NCBI RefSeq assembly: GCF_040712315.1
Contig: NC_134016.1
Span: 6,870,782 to 6,934,781, forward strand
Direction of reading: 5' to 3'
Length of the DNA: 64,000 bases
Source: Castanea sativa
Taxonomy: Eukaryota; Streptophyta; Magnoliopsida; Fagales; Fagaceae
Shown: positions 10,451-20,041 of the stretch, piece by piece
How the letters are laid out: the number at the start of each line of letters is the position of its first letter
Numbering within the stretch: the first letter of the stretch is position 1
Position numbers and translations under genes: made by a program
Notes under the pieces: model-generated
Told to the model about the DNA's origin: nothing
Seen by the model: the letters and a program-made list of their open reading frames with translations, nothing else
The model's database searches: none

Positions 10451-11556
10451 TCTCTCTCAATGCCTCCAATACTTCTCTCTCTAATCTAAACAACGTCACT
10501 CTACCTTAAGCTTGTTTTGATATTTTAAAGAGAGATCGAGGAGAGAGTAAATATATATTAAGGACTTTATAAATCTGAGGATCCAATTAAATCATGTCGC
10601 GTCCAAACTCTTTATCTATATCACTATGCCATAACAGCTACTCCATACGGCTTTCTTTCTATGCATATATAAGGGGATATCACGCTCAAACTCTTATCTA
10701 CATTCCAAAGTGGAGGCATCCATTTTGTATTAGTGGCTTAAAGGTATGAGAAGCCAATTAAACCATGCAACGTTCAAACTCTATCTTTTCTACCCATATA
10801 TTTAATATCGGTCGTGTTGAGTTGATTTACCGGTGAAAAGTACCTTGAATATATGTTCAATCAAATTTATATCACGTGTTGACTAATGATAAATTAATGC
10901 AGGTTACAATGACAATTTTATATACAAGTTGCAAGTTGAAATTCAATAATGTGGAGTCGTCATACATTGGCTGCAAGAAATGTGCTCTCAACGATGGACT
11001 TAAGTCATCAAAACTAATAAAAACTTGTTATTGTTAAAAAAATTGTTGTGCATGTAGTATTTTTCATTACAATTTTCATATATTATTATGAGTAGATAGA
11101 GGCAAAGACTATTATGGCATCCATCTGTCATCATGCATAGCCAATCAATGAATTGGTTACCATGAATTCCCGAACTCCACCCGCCAACCCCCAACTAACT
11201 CCTTAATTAAACCTAGAGATAATCTAGGACAACAATCTTTTGTAACTCAACTCAACCACGACCTTGTTGAAATCGCAAATTAATAGTAGTGGATTTATTT
11301 GAAAGTGACAAACAATCAATCATAATTTACCATATAAGATAATTGTGAAAAAGATGCGGGTAAAATTGTGGTCCTATAATAACTGTAAAACCTATGTATA
11401 GGAAATTGGCTTGAAAAAATTTAAGTGCTTATTTTATTAAATCCATGGATGAATCTTTAGATTTCTTGATGTTGTTTTGATATTCATTTTAGGGAAATCT
11501 TAACGGTATTTAAGAGCATTGGTTTAGGAATTATTTTTAGAAATATGATAAATTAT
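10451..11556. other. Upstream region of the ankyrin relic, non-coding
   Basis: Collinear with 39419-40105 up to about 11175. The CTCTCTCTAATCT stretch next to the ATG could be leader sequence. CACGTG (about 10874) and other short motifs occur, but nothing decisive. From about 11180 the sequence is present only in copy 1. Confidence 0.5.
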
Positions 11557-11733
11557 TGTTAGGAATGCTATAAGCATATGGATAATAATTATTGTATTGA
11601 GATTTAGTTAGTTAGTTACAATTCTAAGCATGTTAATTACATTTAGCACATGTTGGAATTATTAATGCACATGGGAAATAATAGAACCAATAGGATGAGG
11701 CCATGTGGGCCAATGAGATTAGAGCTAATCTCC

Positions 11734-11740
11734 TATAAAT
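11734..11740 (+). promoter_or_regulatory. TATA box in the small element's LTR
   Basis: TATAAAT preceded by CTCC, conserved in the second LTR at 12959-12965. It lies in the middle of the LTR, as expected for the U3/R promoter. Confidence 0.6.
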
Positions 11741-11802
11741 ACATAATCGTAATTCAATATGAGATATCAATTGAAGAATAAACCAACTTCTTAGTACATT
11801 AG

Positions 11803-11808
<6 letters not shown>

Positions 11809-11871
<63 letters not shown>

Positions 11872-11873
11872 TA
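11809..11873. repeat. (CT)n microsatellite in LTR
   Basis: A long pure CT run in the first LTR of the small element. The second LTR has only a short CT/TTTCTCT run at the same place, so the expansion occurred after insertion. Confidence 0.95.
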
Positions 11874-12051
11874 ATCTCTTTCTTTTTCTATGGAGGGTAA
11901 CTACCTCAAATTAAGTCAATTTCTTTATAATTTTCATCAATTCCCCTATAATTCCCATTAATACCCATTAGAAACTATCGGGTTCCTAACAATTGGTATT
12001 CGAGCTATCGATCTTGATACAGGTGAATATGACTGGCAAGAAATATTAAAA

Positions 12052-12810
12052 TTGGTGAATGAAGTTTTAAAGAATTTCAAGGCTTTGTACGAATCTCACA
12101 TTGCCATTTTAGAGAAGGTCAAGGCCTTGGATGAATCTAACATGGCCATGAAGGAAGAGTTCTCAAGATTGCAAGAGGGTCCCGAGAATATGACGGAAGA
12201 GGAGTTACAATCTCATGATTCAATGAAACTCATGGAACAAATCAAGTTTCAAGAATCTACTACCGTTTTTGCAAGCCGGGATGTTGATTTTTGTGTTAAA
12301 GTGGATGATAATATACATGTACATACTGCCCTTGAAGTTAAGTCGAAAGAACCAACAAAGAAGGTGACGATGATCTTCCAAGAACCAATTCTTGAAGCAC
12401 CACTAGAGGCTTCCATTCAAGAGTCTATGATTCAAGAATTGGCAATCCAAGTGTCGGTGATCCAAGAATCCATGATACAAGCGCTAAGAATTTTAATGGT
12501 TCTAGAATCAAATGAGGTCTTGAGGATACAAGAACATTTTAAGGTTCAAAGAACCAATGAGACCTTGAAAATTGAAGAACCATTGAAAGCTCAAGAATTT
12601 GAGCAAAGTTTAAAGATCTACAAAGAAGAAGCCTTCATGTGCACAAGACTGCTTGTCAAACAGAAATGCATGAATATGGTGATTAAAATGTCACTACGGT
12701 ATTGGTTCATTGGAAGATCTTCTTTGAAGAAGATGCTATTTCACAACAATACCTTGTGGGCAAGGTGTTTTCAAGGGGAGGGAAATGTTAGGAATGCTAT
12801 AAGCATATGA
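12052..12810 (+). CDS. Unknown coiled-coil protein of the small LTR element
   Basis: An open frame of about 250 codons fills nearly the whole interior. It is open without a stop from the primer-binding site and runs across the polypurine tract into the 3' LTR, where it stops. No ATG lies at its front: the first in-frame Met is in ESNMAMKEE, and an ATG at 12029 is in another frame. The true start has probably been lost or frame-shifted. The product is rich in Glu, Lys, Gln and Ile, with a heptad-like N-terminal part (FKALYESHIAILEKVKAL). A repeated segment built from IQESMIQ and IQVSVIQ lies near residues 125-145. The end is basic (YWFIGRSSLKKMLFHNN) and resembles the tail of some plant gypsy polyproteins next to the PPT. 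I do not recognise a gag, protease or RT. It may be a remnant of gag/pol ends joined by a deletion. Confidence 0.5.
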   Translation: MVNEVLKNFKALYESHIAILEKVKALDESNMAMKEEFSRLQEGPENMTEEELQSHDSMKLMEQIKFQESTTVFASRDVDFCVKVDDNIHVHTALEVKSKEPTKKVTMIFQEPILEAPLEASIQESMIQELAIQVSVIQESMIQALRILMVLESNEVLRIQEHFKVQRTNETLKIEEPLKAQEFEQSLKIYKEEAFMCTRLLVKQKCMNMVIKMSLRYWFIGRSSLKKMLFHNNTLWARCFQGEGNVRNAISI

Positions 12811-13156
12811 ATAATAATTGTTGTATTGAGATTTAGTTAGTTACAATTTCAAGCATGTTAATCACATTTAGCACATGTTGGAATTATTAATGCACATGAG
12901 GAATAATAGAACCAATAGGATGAGGCCATGTGGGCCAATGAAATTAGAGCTAGTCTCCTATAAATACATAATTGTAATCCAATATGAGATATCAATTCAA
13001 GAATAAACCAACTTCTTAGTGCATTAGTGCATCTCTCTCTTTCTCTCTTTCTCTATGGAGGGTGACTACTTTGAATTAAGTCAATTTCCCTACAATTTCC
13101 ATCAATCTCCCTACAATTCATACCCATCCCCATTAGGAACCTCTAGGTTCTTAACA

Positions 13157-13486
13157 ATTATAATATTATATCCCTAAGTTTGAAGGTGTTTGGATTTTAC
13201 ACCTTGAAGTTTCAGAATTTATATTTTACTCCCTGAAGTTTGGAGGTATTCGGATTTTATACTAACGTTTCAAATTTTAGATTTTACCCCCTAAAGTTTG
13301 GGAATGTTAAGATTTTGTACTCCCAAATTCTAAACTTTCAGGATGTAAAATGTGATTTTGGTTCTTTTTATGAAGTGAGATTTTAGATTTGAATTTCTGT
13401 GAATCAATATTCTTGAAAGGAATCTAAAAAAGAAGCTTTTGTTTTGAGGATTTCTTTTTCCATGTTGGTTTCTGGGAAAGTTGATG

Positions 13487-13528
<42 letters not shown>

Positions 13529-13969
13529 AAGGTGTTCTTCAATTACCTTTTTCTATTAAAAATTTTTTCTAGCAAAAATATTTTTTATCAGTTTTCTAAT
13601 TATTTTTTAGTTTAATAACTTAAAAAGTAGAAATCGATGTAGTATTACAACTTGTTTGGGAGAAGGGAATGGAAAGGAATGAAAAGAATAATTTTATAAT
13701 ATTCTTCTATTATTTTGTTTGGAAGTTTTAATAGAGTGAATGAAGAGTCCATTCTTTTGCTTGAAAGTTTAAGTAAGAGGGAGTAGAATATGTAGAAGGC
13801 AACACTTATTTGTCTTTATTCTCTCAAAATCTCAAATATTTATTTCCCAAAAATTGGGAGGAATTGGAGGGAATAAAATTAGATATAGAGAATTTTTTTA
13901 TTAAAATTCTCAAAATACCCTTATATATTTAGCTCTTTATTTTAAAATAGGAGTTTTAATAGTAATGTT
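13157..13969. other. Non-coding DNA with poly-T tract
   Basis: AT-rich with repeated phrases of the type GATTTTACACC/CTGAAGTTT near 13160-13320. A pure T run of about 35 bases lies at 13489-13524. From about 13706 the sequence is again shared with copy 2 (40106 onward). No gene is seen. Confidence 0.6.
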
Positions 13970-13989
13970 GGCAAAAAATGATTCTTTTT

Positions 13990-14156
13990 TTTTTTTATAC
14001 AAGATAAAATTCTACTCTAACTTAATCTAAGTGTATATGTGTGTGAAACTCCCTCCTGGAGACTTGAACCCCGGCCCTTGCCCCCCCCCCACACTCCACA
14101 CTCCACAAGCACTTATACTTGTGGAGTGACCATCGCAACAAAGGTGTGCAGTGGGT
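13990..14156 (-). mobile_element. Young tRNA-derived SINE, copy 1 only
   Basis: Inserted in reverse orientation. The flanks are a perfect 19-base target duplication, GCAAAAAATGATTCTTTTT, at 13971-13989 and 14157-14175. The empty site is seen in copy 2 near 40368. On the minus strand it contains a box B, GGTTCAAGTCTCC, of tRNA type, and ends with an A-rich tail (the T run at 13985-13996). It belongs to the same family as 6405-6540 and 36471-36640. RNA polymerase III promoters and LINE-type mobilisation are expected for the family. It moved after the segmental duplication. Confidence 0.9.
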
Positions 14157-14494
14157 GCAAAAAATGATTCTTTTTAATTTTCCTCTATGTTACTCCCAAA
14201 CAAGGTTATTTACCTTTCATTCATTTCCATTTCTTTAATTTAAAATATCCAAACAATGTTACTTAATTACATTCCATTCATTTCTTTTCCACTCATTTCC
14301 CATAAGTACATTTCATTCCATTCTTTTATCATTATTTCATTCTATTCTCTTATGAACTCCCAAACAAAGCCTTAGAGGTAGTTAATGGTAGTTAATGGAT
14401 TTAACGGAAGGAGTGAGTTGAATAAAGTTAAAAGTTAACACGTGAGTTGAGCAAAAGTAAAATTACAAGACTAAGTTGGATTTAGGCAAAGTTA

Positions 14495-15272
14495 GAGCAT
14501 TCTTATCAAGCATTGCAAAAAATTTAGCATTTAACATCTTAAAATACTACTTTTTCAATTTTAACACTTTATTTTACAATATACCAAACATCAAAACTTC
14601 TCTTTTTTTTACAACTTCATTTAAATATTATTTCTTTATAATTTTTTTATTCCTTTTTTTTTCATCCTCTCTCTGGTCTCACTGTCTCCCTGTCTCCCTC
14701 TCGGTCTCGCTGTCTTTCCCTCTCTCCCTCTCGATGACCAACACCGATGAGACCGATCAAGTCGACGATCCACGCCGGTCAACTCGACGATCCACGCCAG
14801 TCACGTTGTAGACCCACAAAATCACTGAAGCACATCAGACCATGACCCAAAAGGCCAAATCCATAACCCACACAACCACCGCCGAATCTAACATCAAATC
14901 ACAAACTTATAAAAATTAAAAAAAAAAAAACCACTGCAATAGAGATCAGCTTGGCTTGATGCTTCGGTCTGGGTTTCGTCGGAGAGGGAGGTAGAGATGT
15001 CGAGCAGAGAAATGGGAGCAAGGAGAGATGGAAGAAACAGAAATCAGAGAGAGAAGAAATCTAGAGAAAGAAGATAAAAGAAAGAATATAAAATAATTTT
15101 TTGTTTTACAATCTTGCTACAGTGGGCTGCTAGACATAGCAGTCCACTGTAGCTGGATTGCAAAATAAATGAGATATAAAAGTTTTGATGGAGAATGCTT
15201 TTTAGTAGTTATATCATTTTGTATCTTAAATTTTAGCATATGTTGCATTTGCCCATCTTGATAAGAATGCTC
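14495..15272. mobile_element. PIF/Harbinger-type MITE, 0.78 kb
   Basis: Terminal inverted repeats GAGCATTCTTATCAAG and CTTGATAAGAATGCTC bound 778 bases, flanked on both sides by TTA (14492-14494 and 15273-15275). This is the 3-base target duplication typical of PIF/Harbinger. The inverted repeats extend imperfectly inward (TTTAGCATTT against TAAATTTTAGCATATG). The interior holds a CT-rich part and, near 15116-15155, a palindromic pair GCTACAGTGGGCTGC and GCAGTCCACTGTAGC. No transposase is present. The region is missing from copy 2, apparently as part of a 1.2 kb deletion there. Confidence 0.87.
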
Positions 15273-15476
15273 TTAAAAAGAGTATTTTGTAATTTAACCT
15301 AATATAAATGTAAGCAGCAATTCATTTCTATTGAAGAATATATCTTATAGTTAAATTACATAGGACAAAACTTAAGTATGGTTTTTAAATGATATAGTAG
15401 GTTTTCTAATTAAATTCAAACACATGATAATATTAAATTTAATTGTATTGAAAAAGAAAATAATGCTTTTGTTTCC

Positions 15477-15728
15477 TTGGCCAATACAACTATAAATTTG
15501 AATTTAATTATGGAACCTAATGTGCTTTCACACAGCCTAGCTCAGTATGGCCATCTAGTTATTGATGTGCAGTATCTTGCTTCCGCTTTCCCTACCCTTG
15601 AAAGCTTTTCCCATGTATGCGGGCACTGCAACTCTGGAGCACATCCTTTAGCACGAGGAGCAATTTGCTCCTTTCTTTTATTAGACTGGATAGAAGATGT
15701 ACTACTAGATGTTAAAACTATACTTTAG
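15477..15728 (+). pseudogene. RNase H-like fragment (LINE or RNase H family), copy 1
   Basis: The frame reads EPNVLSHSLAQYGHLVIDV...CGHCNSGAHPLARGA...LDWIEDVLLDV. The end matches the pattern of the plant RNase H-like domain found in LINE reverse transcriptases and in many stand-alone relics (R-CN-AH-LA-A and W-EDVP at the end). The upstream half of the domain, with the first catalytic acids, is absent, so it is a C-terminal fragment. It stands in both duplication copies (42740-43020), where the second copy is less open. The function as an enzyme is lost. The assignment rests on pattern recall. Confidence 0.5.
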
Positions 15729-15856
15729 GTTGATTTAAACTTAGGAAAACAACTAAAAAAATCATATTTTATATAGTTAGTTACTTTAGAGTCCATTTGT
15801 GTAAGCTTATCCTCTTATCCTCTCTTGTTAACCACTAAAACTTTAAATCAATATGG

Positions 15857-15857
<1 letters not shown>

Positions 15858-15945
<88 letters not shown>
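15858..15945. repeat. (TAA)n-(TTA)n perfect inverted microsatellite
   Basis: About 14 TAA units run straight into about 15 TTA units, giving arms of roughly 42 bases that are perfectly self-complementary and could extrude as a cruciform or fold as a hairpin. Copy 2 has no such tract at the equivalent place, so it arose after the duplication or was lost there. Confidence 0.95.
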
Positions 15946-16029
15946 GATTTTTCTTATATATTTTTTTAATATTTTCATATTTTAATTTACTTCTTGTTTC
16001 TTTATTGAATAGTAGGTGAGGGAAGGTTT

Positions 16030-16388
16030 GGAGTAGAAGTAATCGTAAAAACTTTTGCCACTATCGCTAGTCCAAAAACGCAATAAAAAGTGAAATACTT
16101 TTAGTTCCCATTACTCTTTTCTTCTTCATTCTCGTACCCAAACAAATTTTACCCGAAGACTGGGCTTCATTTTCTCTCTACAAAAGGTTAGTTTGAATTA
16201 ATAATTTCATCATTCTATTTTTTATCAAGTCTTTACAGTAGAAACAGTTTTTGAGTACGTACATAACCCTATAGAAACCTTGTGAGTTCCACTGGCCTCT
16301 TGACTCTAATGTTGTTCTAGACTCTATCAAATTAAGATAATTAATTATCCATAATGTGTTTCCTATGTTTTATGTAATGGAGGCTATG
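16030..16388 (+). other. Conserved non-coding flank of element A
   Basis: Shared with 43140-43558. Contains GAAGACTGGGCTTCATTTTC followed by CTCTACAAAAGGTTAGTTTG, which looks like a leader exon with a splice donor, but no coding sequence follows on either copy before the LTR begins. It could be the remnant of a host gene's 5' UTR into which element A inserted. Confidence 0.35.
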
Positions 16389-17270
16389 TGTTAGGTTCTA
16401 AAGATTTAGGATTAAATGTTTAGAATTCTATTTTGTATGTGTTGGCAAATTAAGAACAAAACGTGTCTAGTCTATGTGTTAGGCATTGCTCAAAGATGAG
16501 TGTTTCAAGCTTCAAGTTCAAGCTAACTGCAGAAAAGAAGAGTCAAAATTTGTCAAGCTCGATCGATCGAAAATTAGAATCGACTGATCAAAAATTGCAA
16601 AAATCAGATTCCGTAGATTTTTAAAACAAGGCACAAGCTATCGAAAACGTTTAGGGTTTCAATCAAACTTGTCCACATATAAAAGGGAAACCCTAGCTAC
16701 ATTTTGAAGATCTTTGGAAGACTTGTTTGTTACTTCTTGTGAGATCTAAGAGGTGTTGTACCTTCTAACTACATGAGTGTTTACCGGATTAAGATCTACA
16801 ATCACGCATTGGTAGAACCTAGTTGCTACTACAAAGATCAACCAATGAAGTGATCTAAAACCTTTGAGTGCAAGCTTAAAGTCACAAGCGTAGGTGCTTG
16901 TGTTGTAGTAAGTCTAAGAAGAGAAGGAGTTTGTGGATTTGGAGCTTGCACGTGGTCGTGTTAGTAATTTACTACTTCAGATAGCAATAGATTTATGGTT
17001 AAATCTAATTGTAAAAACTTCAATTTTCTTATAGTGGATTTGTTTTACCTTGAGTATTGCTAAGTCAAATCCTCCCCAAGTTTTTACTTTGAGACAGTTC
17101 GTTTCATTAGTTTTTCTAAGTCATCATATCGTGATGTTATTTACTTTTTGCTGCTTTGCACGATATGATCTATTGTTGTTTAACTTAGATTTGAATAATT
17201 AAAATAAGTAATCACTTGGCTAATACATTAGGTTAAAAAATCTGCTTTAAGGGGTCTAAACAAACAAACA
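16389..17270 (+). repeat. 5' LTR of element A (copy 1)
   Basis: 882 bases starting TGTTAGGTTCTAAAG and ending near CTAAACAAACAAACA, repeated at 26212-27093 and, broken, at 43559-45258 and 61120-61713. A motif cluster with CTCGATCGATCGAAAATT lies at 16555-16600, just upstream of the TATA box. Ends are TG and CA. Confidence 0.92.
16678..16685 (+). promoter_or_regulatory. TATA box of the element A LTR
   Basis: TATAAAAG followed by GGAAACCCTAGC is conserved in all LTR copies of the family. The TCGA motif cluster lies about 80-120 bases upstream. Confidence 0.75.
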
Positions 17271-17271
17271 A

Positions 17272-17287
17272 GTGGTATTAAAGCAGG
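17272..17287 (+). promoter_or_regulatory. Primer-binding site, initiator tRNA-Met
   Basis: GTGGTATTAAAGCAGG directly follows the 5' LTR. It matches the 3' end complement of plant initiator tRNA-Met (TGGTATCAGAGC) with a few changes. Copy 2 has lost this site. Confidence 0.8.
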
Positions 17288-17326
17288 TTAGCTATTTTTT
17301 TAGGTTTTTATACCTATAGTTGATCC

Positions 17327-20041
17327 TTGACCACTGCTATCATGGAACACAATCACTCTCTAGTGATCCCTCCTTACTTTAATGGGAATAACTATGCTTA
17401 TTGGAAGATTATGATGAAAGCCTTCTTGAAATCTATTGATGAGAGAGTATGGCTTTCTGTTGAAAACGGTTGGGAAAGACCAATCACTACTATTAGTAAA
17501 TGGACAACTACCCAAAAAGAAGCAGCAAGCTTTAACAGTAAGGCTATGAATGCAATATTCAATGCTGTTTTTGTGGAAGAATTCAAGAGGATCTCTAATG
17601 TGGAGATTGCTCACATTGCATGGAACATCTTGTAACGGTGCATGAAGGTACTAAGGTAGTAAAAATCAATAATTTGTACCAGTTGACCTCTAGATTTGAA
17701 AGCTGTAAAGTTGTGATTTCCAACTAGCCTTTGTTGGCTTTAATTCTGTGCCAATTTGGTTGTAATTCAGTCAATCATATCCCTGTATTTATGTGAGTTT
17801 AATTGTAAGGGATGAGTATGAGAGGTACCTATGAAACTCTTTGTTTGGCAAAAACGAAAAGTATTTTACCAAATTTTTTACACACACTATATATACCCTC
17901 ATTACCCACAAAATTGTAAGAAGTACTTTTCAGAGAGAAAATCCTAGCAAAATACTTGAGAGTTAGAGATTGTCATACACACAATCATCTACACAATTTC
18001 TCTTGGTTTTTCTCTACTCTTACCTCTCCATCTATACATCCTTGAGAGGTTTTTAGCCCAAACACCTATCTCGCCCATTCTAAGTGTTGAGAGAAGTTTT
18101 GGTGCTTTTGGGAAGCATTGGAAGAAGCCATTGAGTGGTGCATACAATTGGACGGAATTGCGAGATCAGGAAAACTAGCGAAGACAAGATTCCGAGAAGC
18201 CCATTGGTAGCAGGAGAAGTCTGTTGGTAGCAGGAGCAAGGAGGGCTCAAGTACATTGGATAGATTAGGCTTGGAGGGTCTTTTTGATATTCATGTAATC
18301 CAACTTATTCACTAGTGGATCGATTTAGACTTGGAGGGTCGCGGAGAGATTTTTTGCTGAGTTCTTCGGTTTCCTCTTCGATAACACTTCATGGTGTTAT
18401 CTTGTGTTTGCATCTCTCTTCCCTACTCTTTAAGCTTTACGTTTATTGCTTATTGTGGTTTGCTAATGGCTTAGAGTAGTATTACCGGTTTATTGCACTT
18501 CATTTACTTTTGTTCCGCACTTAGATAAATTAGAGTAAAAGCAAGTAAGTCGTAATTTAAAATTGGAGGTCTAAACAAGCATTAGAATGTCTAATGATGA
18601 ATTCTATGCTAAGTTGAATGATATTGTTAATTCTGCTTTTAACTTGAGTGAAGTTTATGATCAACCTAAAATTGTTAGGTAAATTCTTAGATCATTAACT
18701 GAGGACTTTAGACCTAAAGTAACTACCATAACTGAAAGTAAAGATGTGGACTCCATTCCTATAGATGAACTTGTAGGATCTCTTCAATCCTATGAGTTTG
18801 ACTTACCCAAAACTAACAAATCAAAATCAATGGCTTTTAAATTTGTTGATGATGTTGATGATTGTGGATTTGATGATGAACTCTCATCTACTGAGATTGC
18901 TTATCTTGCTAAGAGCTTTAGAAACTTTTGGAGAAATAATAATAGAAGGGCAAGAAATAGAGACAATGTTGACCCTAAGAATGTGAAGAAGAATGATACA
19001 ACTAAAAATAATAATTCTAAAAAATCAGAAGATAAAGTTGTTCACTCTTATAACAACTCTTTTGGCCAACAATGTTTTGGCTGTCAGGGGAATGGTCGTC
19101 AAAAATTAGAATGTCCTACATTTTTTAGATCTGAAGGAAAGCTATGGTTGTTACCCTAAGTGATGATGAACATTCTGATCATGAGTCTAAAAGTGATCAA
19201 GAAGGAAATTTTATGGCTTTCACTACTTTTGATGTAGTAAGTGAAACTGAGTTTGTTAATGAAAACCCTTCTGATGGGGATTTTTTTGAGAATGCGGACT
19301 TGCAAGAGGCTTATAACAAGTTTTGCAAGATTGCAGCAAAGGATGCCATGAGTGTTGATCTAGAGTTGAAAAAGATAAACACTCTTGAACAAGAGAAGAA
19401 AAATTTGTTGTTGAAACTGTTTGATGCTAAGGAACTCTTAAATTCTGTTAAGATTGAGAACATGTCCCTGATTGAAAAAGTTAAAAGTTTAGAATTTGAA
19501 TTATCTGTTGCTAGAGAACAATTGGATAGGGCTTTTACTTCTAAAGTGGATGAAATGCTAAATGTTCAAAAAACATTTCTGATAAAACAAGGTTAGGGTT
19601 TGTTGAGAGTGTTTCTACTTCTGTTGTTCATCCTCCTAAGTTTGTACCTGCTACATCTAATCCTTTACCTGAAGTTAAGGTACCTAAGGAAGAAGTTCTA
19701 GGTTCTAGAAGAACTAGGGTAGATCTAAATGAGTTAAAACCTAAGAATTCCAATCATCCTAGAAGCAAGAAACAACACAAACCTCAGTGGTTTTGTTATT
19801 TTTATAGTGGAGCTGGGCATACACGCCCAAATTGTTTAAAGTTGCAATCTTCAAAGCAAGCATCCAAACAAAAGGTGCTTGTGCCAAAAACATGAGATCC
19901 TATAACACTTATTCATGAATTGGTAAAGGTTCTTAACCTTTATGCCAACACAAGAGTAGAATTTAGGACTAATTCAACTAGAAACTCCAATTCCAAGTTT
20001 GCATCTAAGAGAGTGTGGATTCAAAAGACTCAGTCTCAGTG
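17327..20041 (+). pseudogene. Element A gag, broken, copy 1
   Basis: The first part, from an ATG at 17327, reads SLVIPPYFNGNNYAYWK...FLKSIDERVWLSVENGW...NSKAMNAIFNAV, the copia gag N-terminus (DUF4219/UBN2 type). A solo LTR (17704-18580) splits it. The rest resumes near 18590 (EFYAKLNDIVNSAFNL, RSLTEDFRPKVT). A charged region, a first zinc knuckle (CFGCQGNGRQKLEC, 19073-19114, His changed to Arg) and a coiled-coil stretch (about 19300-19540) follow. A second knuckle (CYFYSGAGHTRPNC, about 19793-19834, second Cys changed to Tyr) comes before the end near 20041. Other breaks are a stop at about 18680, a 1-base loss near 19139 and a frameshift near 19575. Gag packages RNA in the particle; this one cannot. 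The protease motif expected after the second knuckle is missing. Confidence 0.88.
17704..18580 (+). mobile_element. Solo LTR of the element C family in gag, copy 1
   Basis: Starts TGTAAAGTTGTGATTTCC and matches, in reverse orientation, the LTRs of element C. The left target duplication is AAAGC (17699-17703). In copy 2 the same insertion (45600-46626) keeps its right end and right AAAGC. Here the last 46 bases or so and the right duplication are gone. The deletion ran between two AAGCATTAG repeats. About 180 bases near 17830 are also missing relative to copy 2. Confidence 0.93.

Larger units (their letters stand above)
11557..13156 (+). mobile_element. Complete 1.6 kb non-autonomous LTR retrotransposon
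   Basis: Two LTRs (11557-11991, 435 bases, and 12786-13156, 371 bases) begin TGTTAGGAATGC and end in CTAACA or TTAACA. The length difference is mainly a (CT)n expansion in the first. The flanks are a perfect 5-base duplication, ATTAT (11552-11556 and 13157-13161). Right after the first LTR, TGGTATTCGAGC (11994-12005) resembles the initiator tRNA-Met primer site. AAGGGGAGGGAAA (12773-12785) is the polypurine tract. The interior is only about 794 bases and has no recognisable gag or pol, so it must borrow enzymes from another element. Size and structure resemble TRIM/SMART-type elements, except that it carries an ORF. Confidence 0.93.

Noticed and set aside
14030..14090. Possible tRNA gene from the box B-like GGTTCAAGTCTCC
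   Set aside because: No cloverleaf or acceptor stem; the surrounding sequence, tail and 19-base duplication identify a SINE.
14476..14811. 111-codon frame rich in Phe and Ser
   Set aside because: It lies across the terminus and CT-rich interior of the PIF-type MITE; low complexity, no family.
15825..16019. Open frame with a long isoleucine run
   Set aside because: It is the translation of the TTA microsatellite and has no family signature.
16384..16388. CTATG as target duplication of element A
   Set aside because: No matching 5 bases follow the 3' LTR at 27093, and copy 2 has lost its LTR end, so I make no claim.
17273..17287. CRISPR-like or riboswitch structures
   Set aside because: No spaced direct repeats or bacterial features anywhere; the short repeats here are retrotransposon primer sites and LTR motifs.
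18746..18760. A separate gene starting at the second gag segment
   Set aside because: It begins with GTG inside the gag frame and continues the copia gag broken by the solo LTR.
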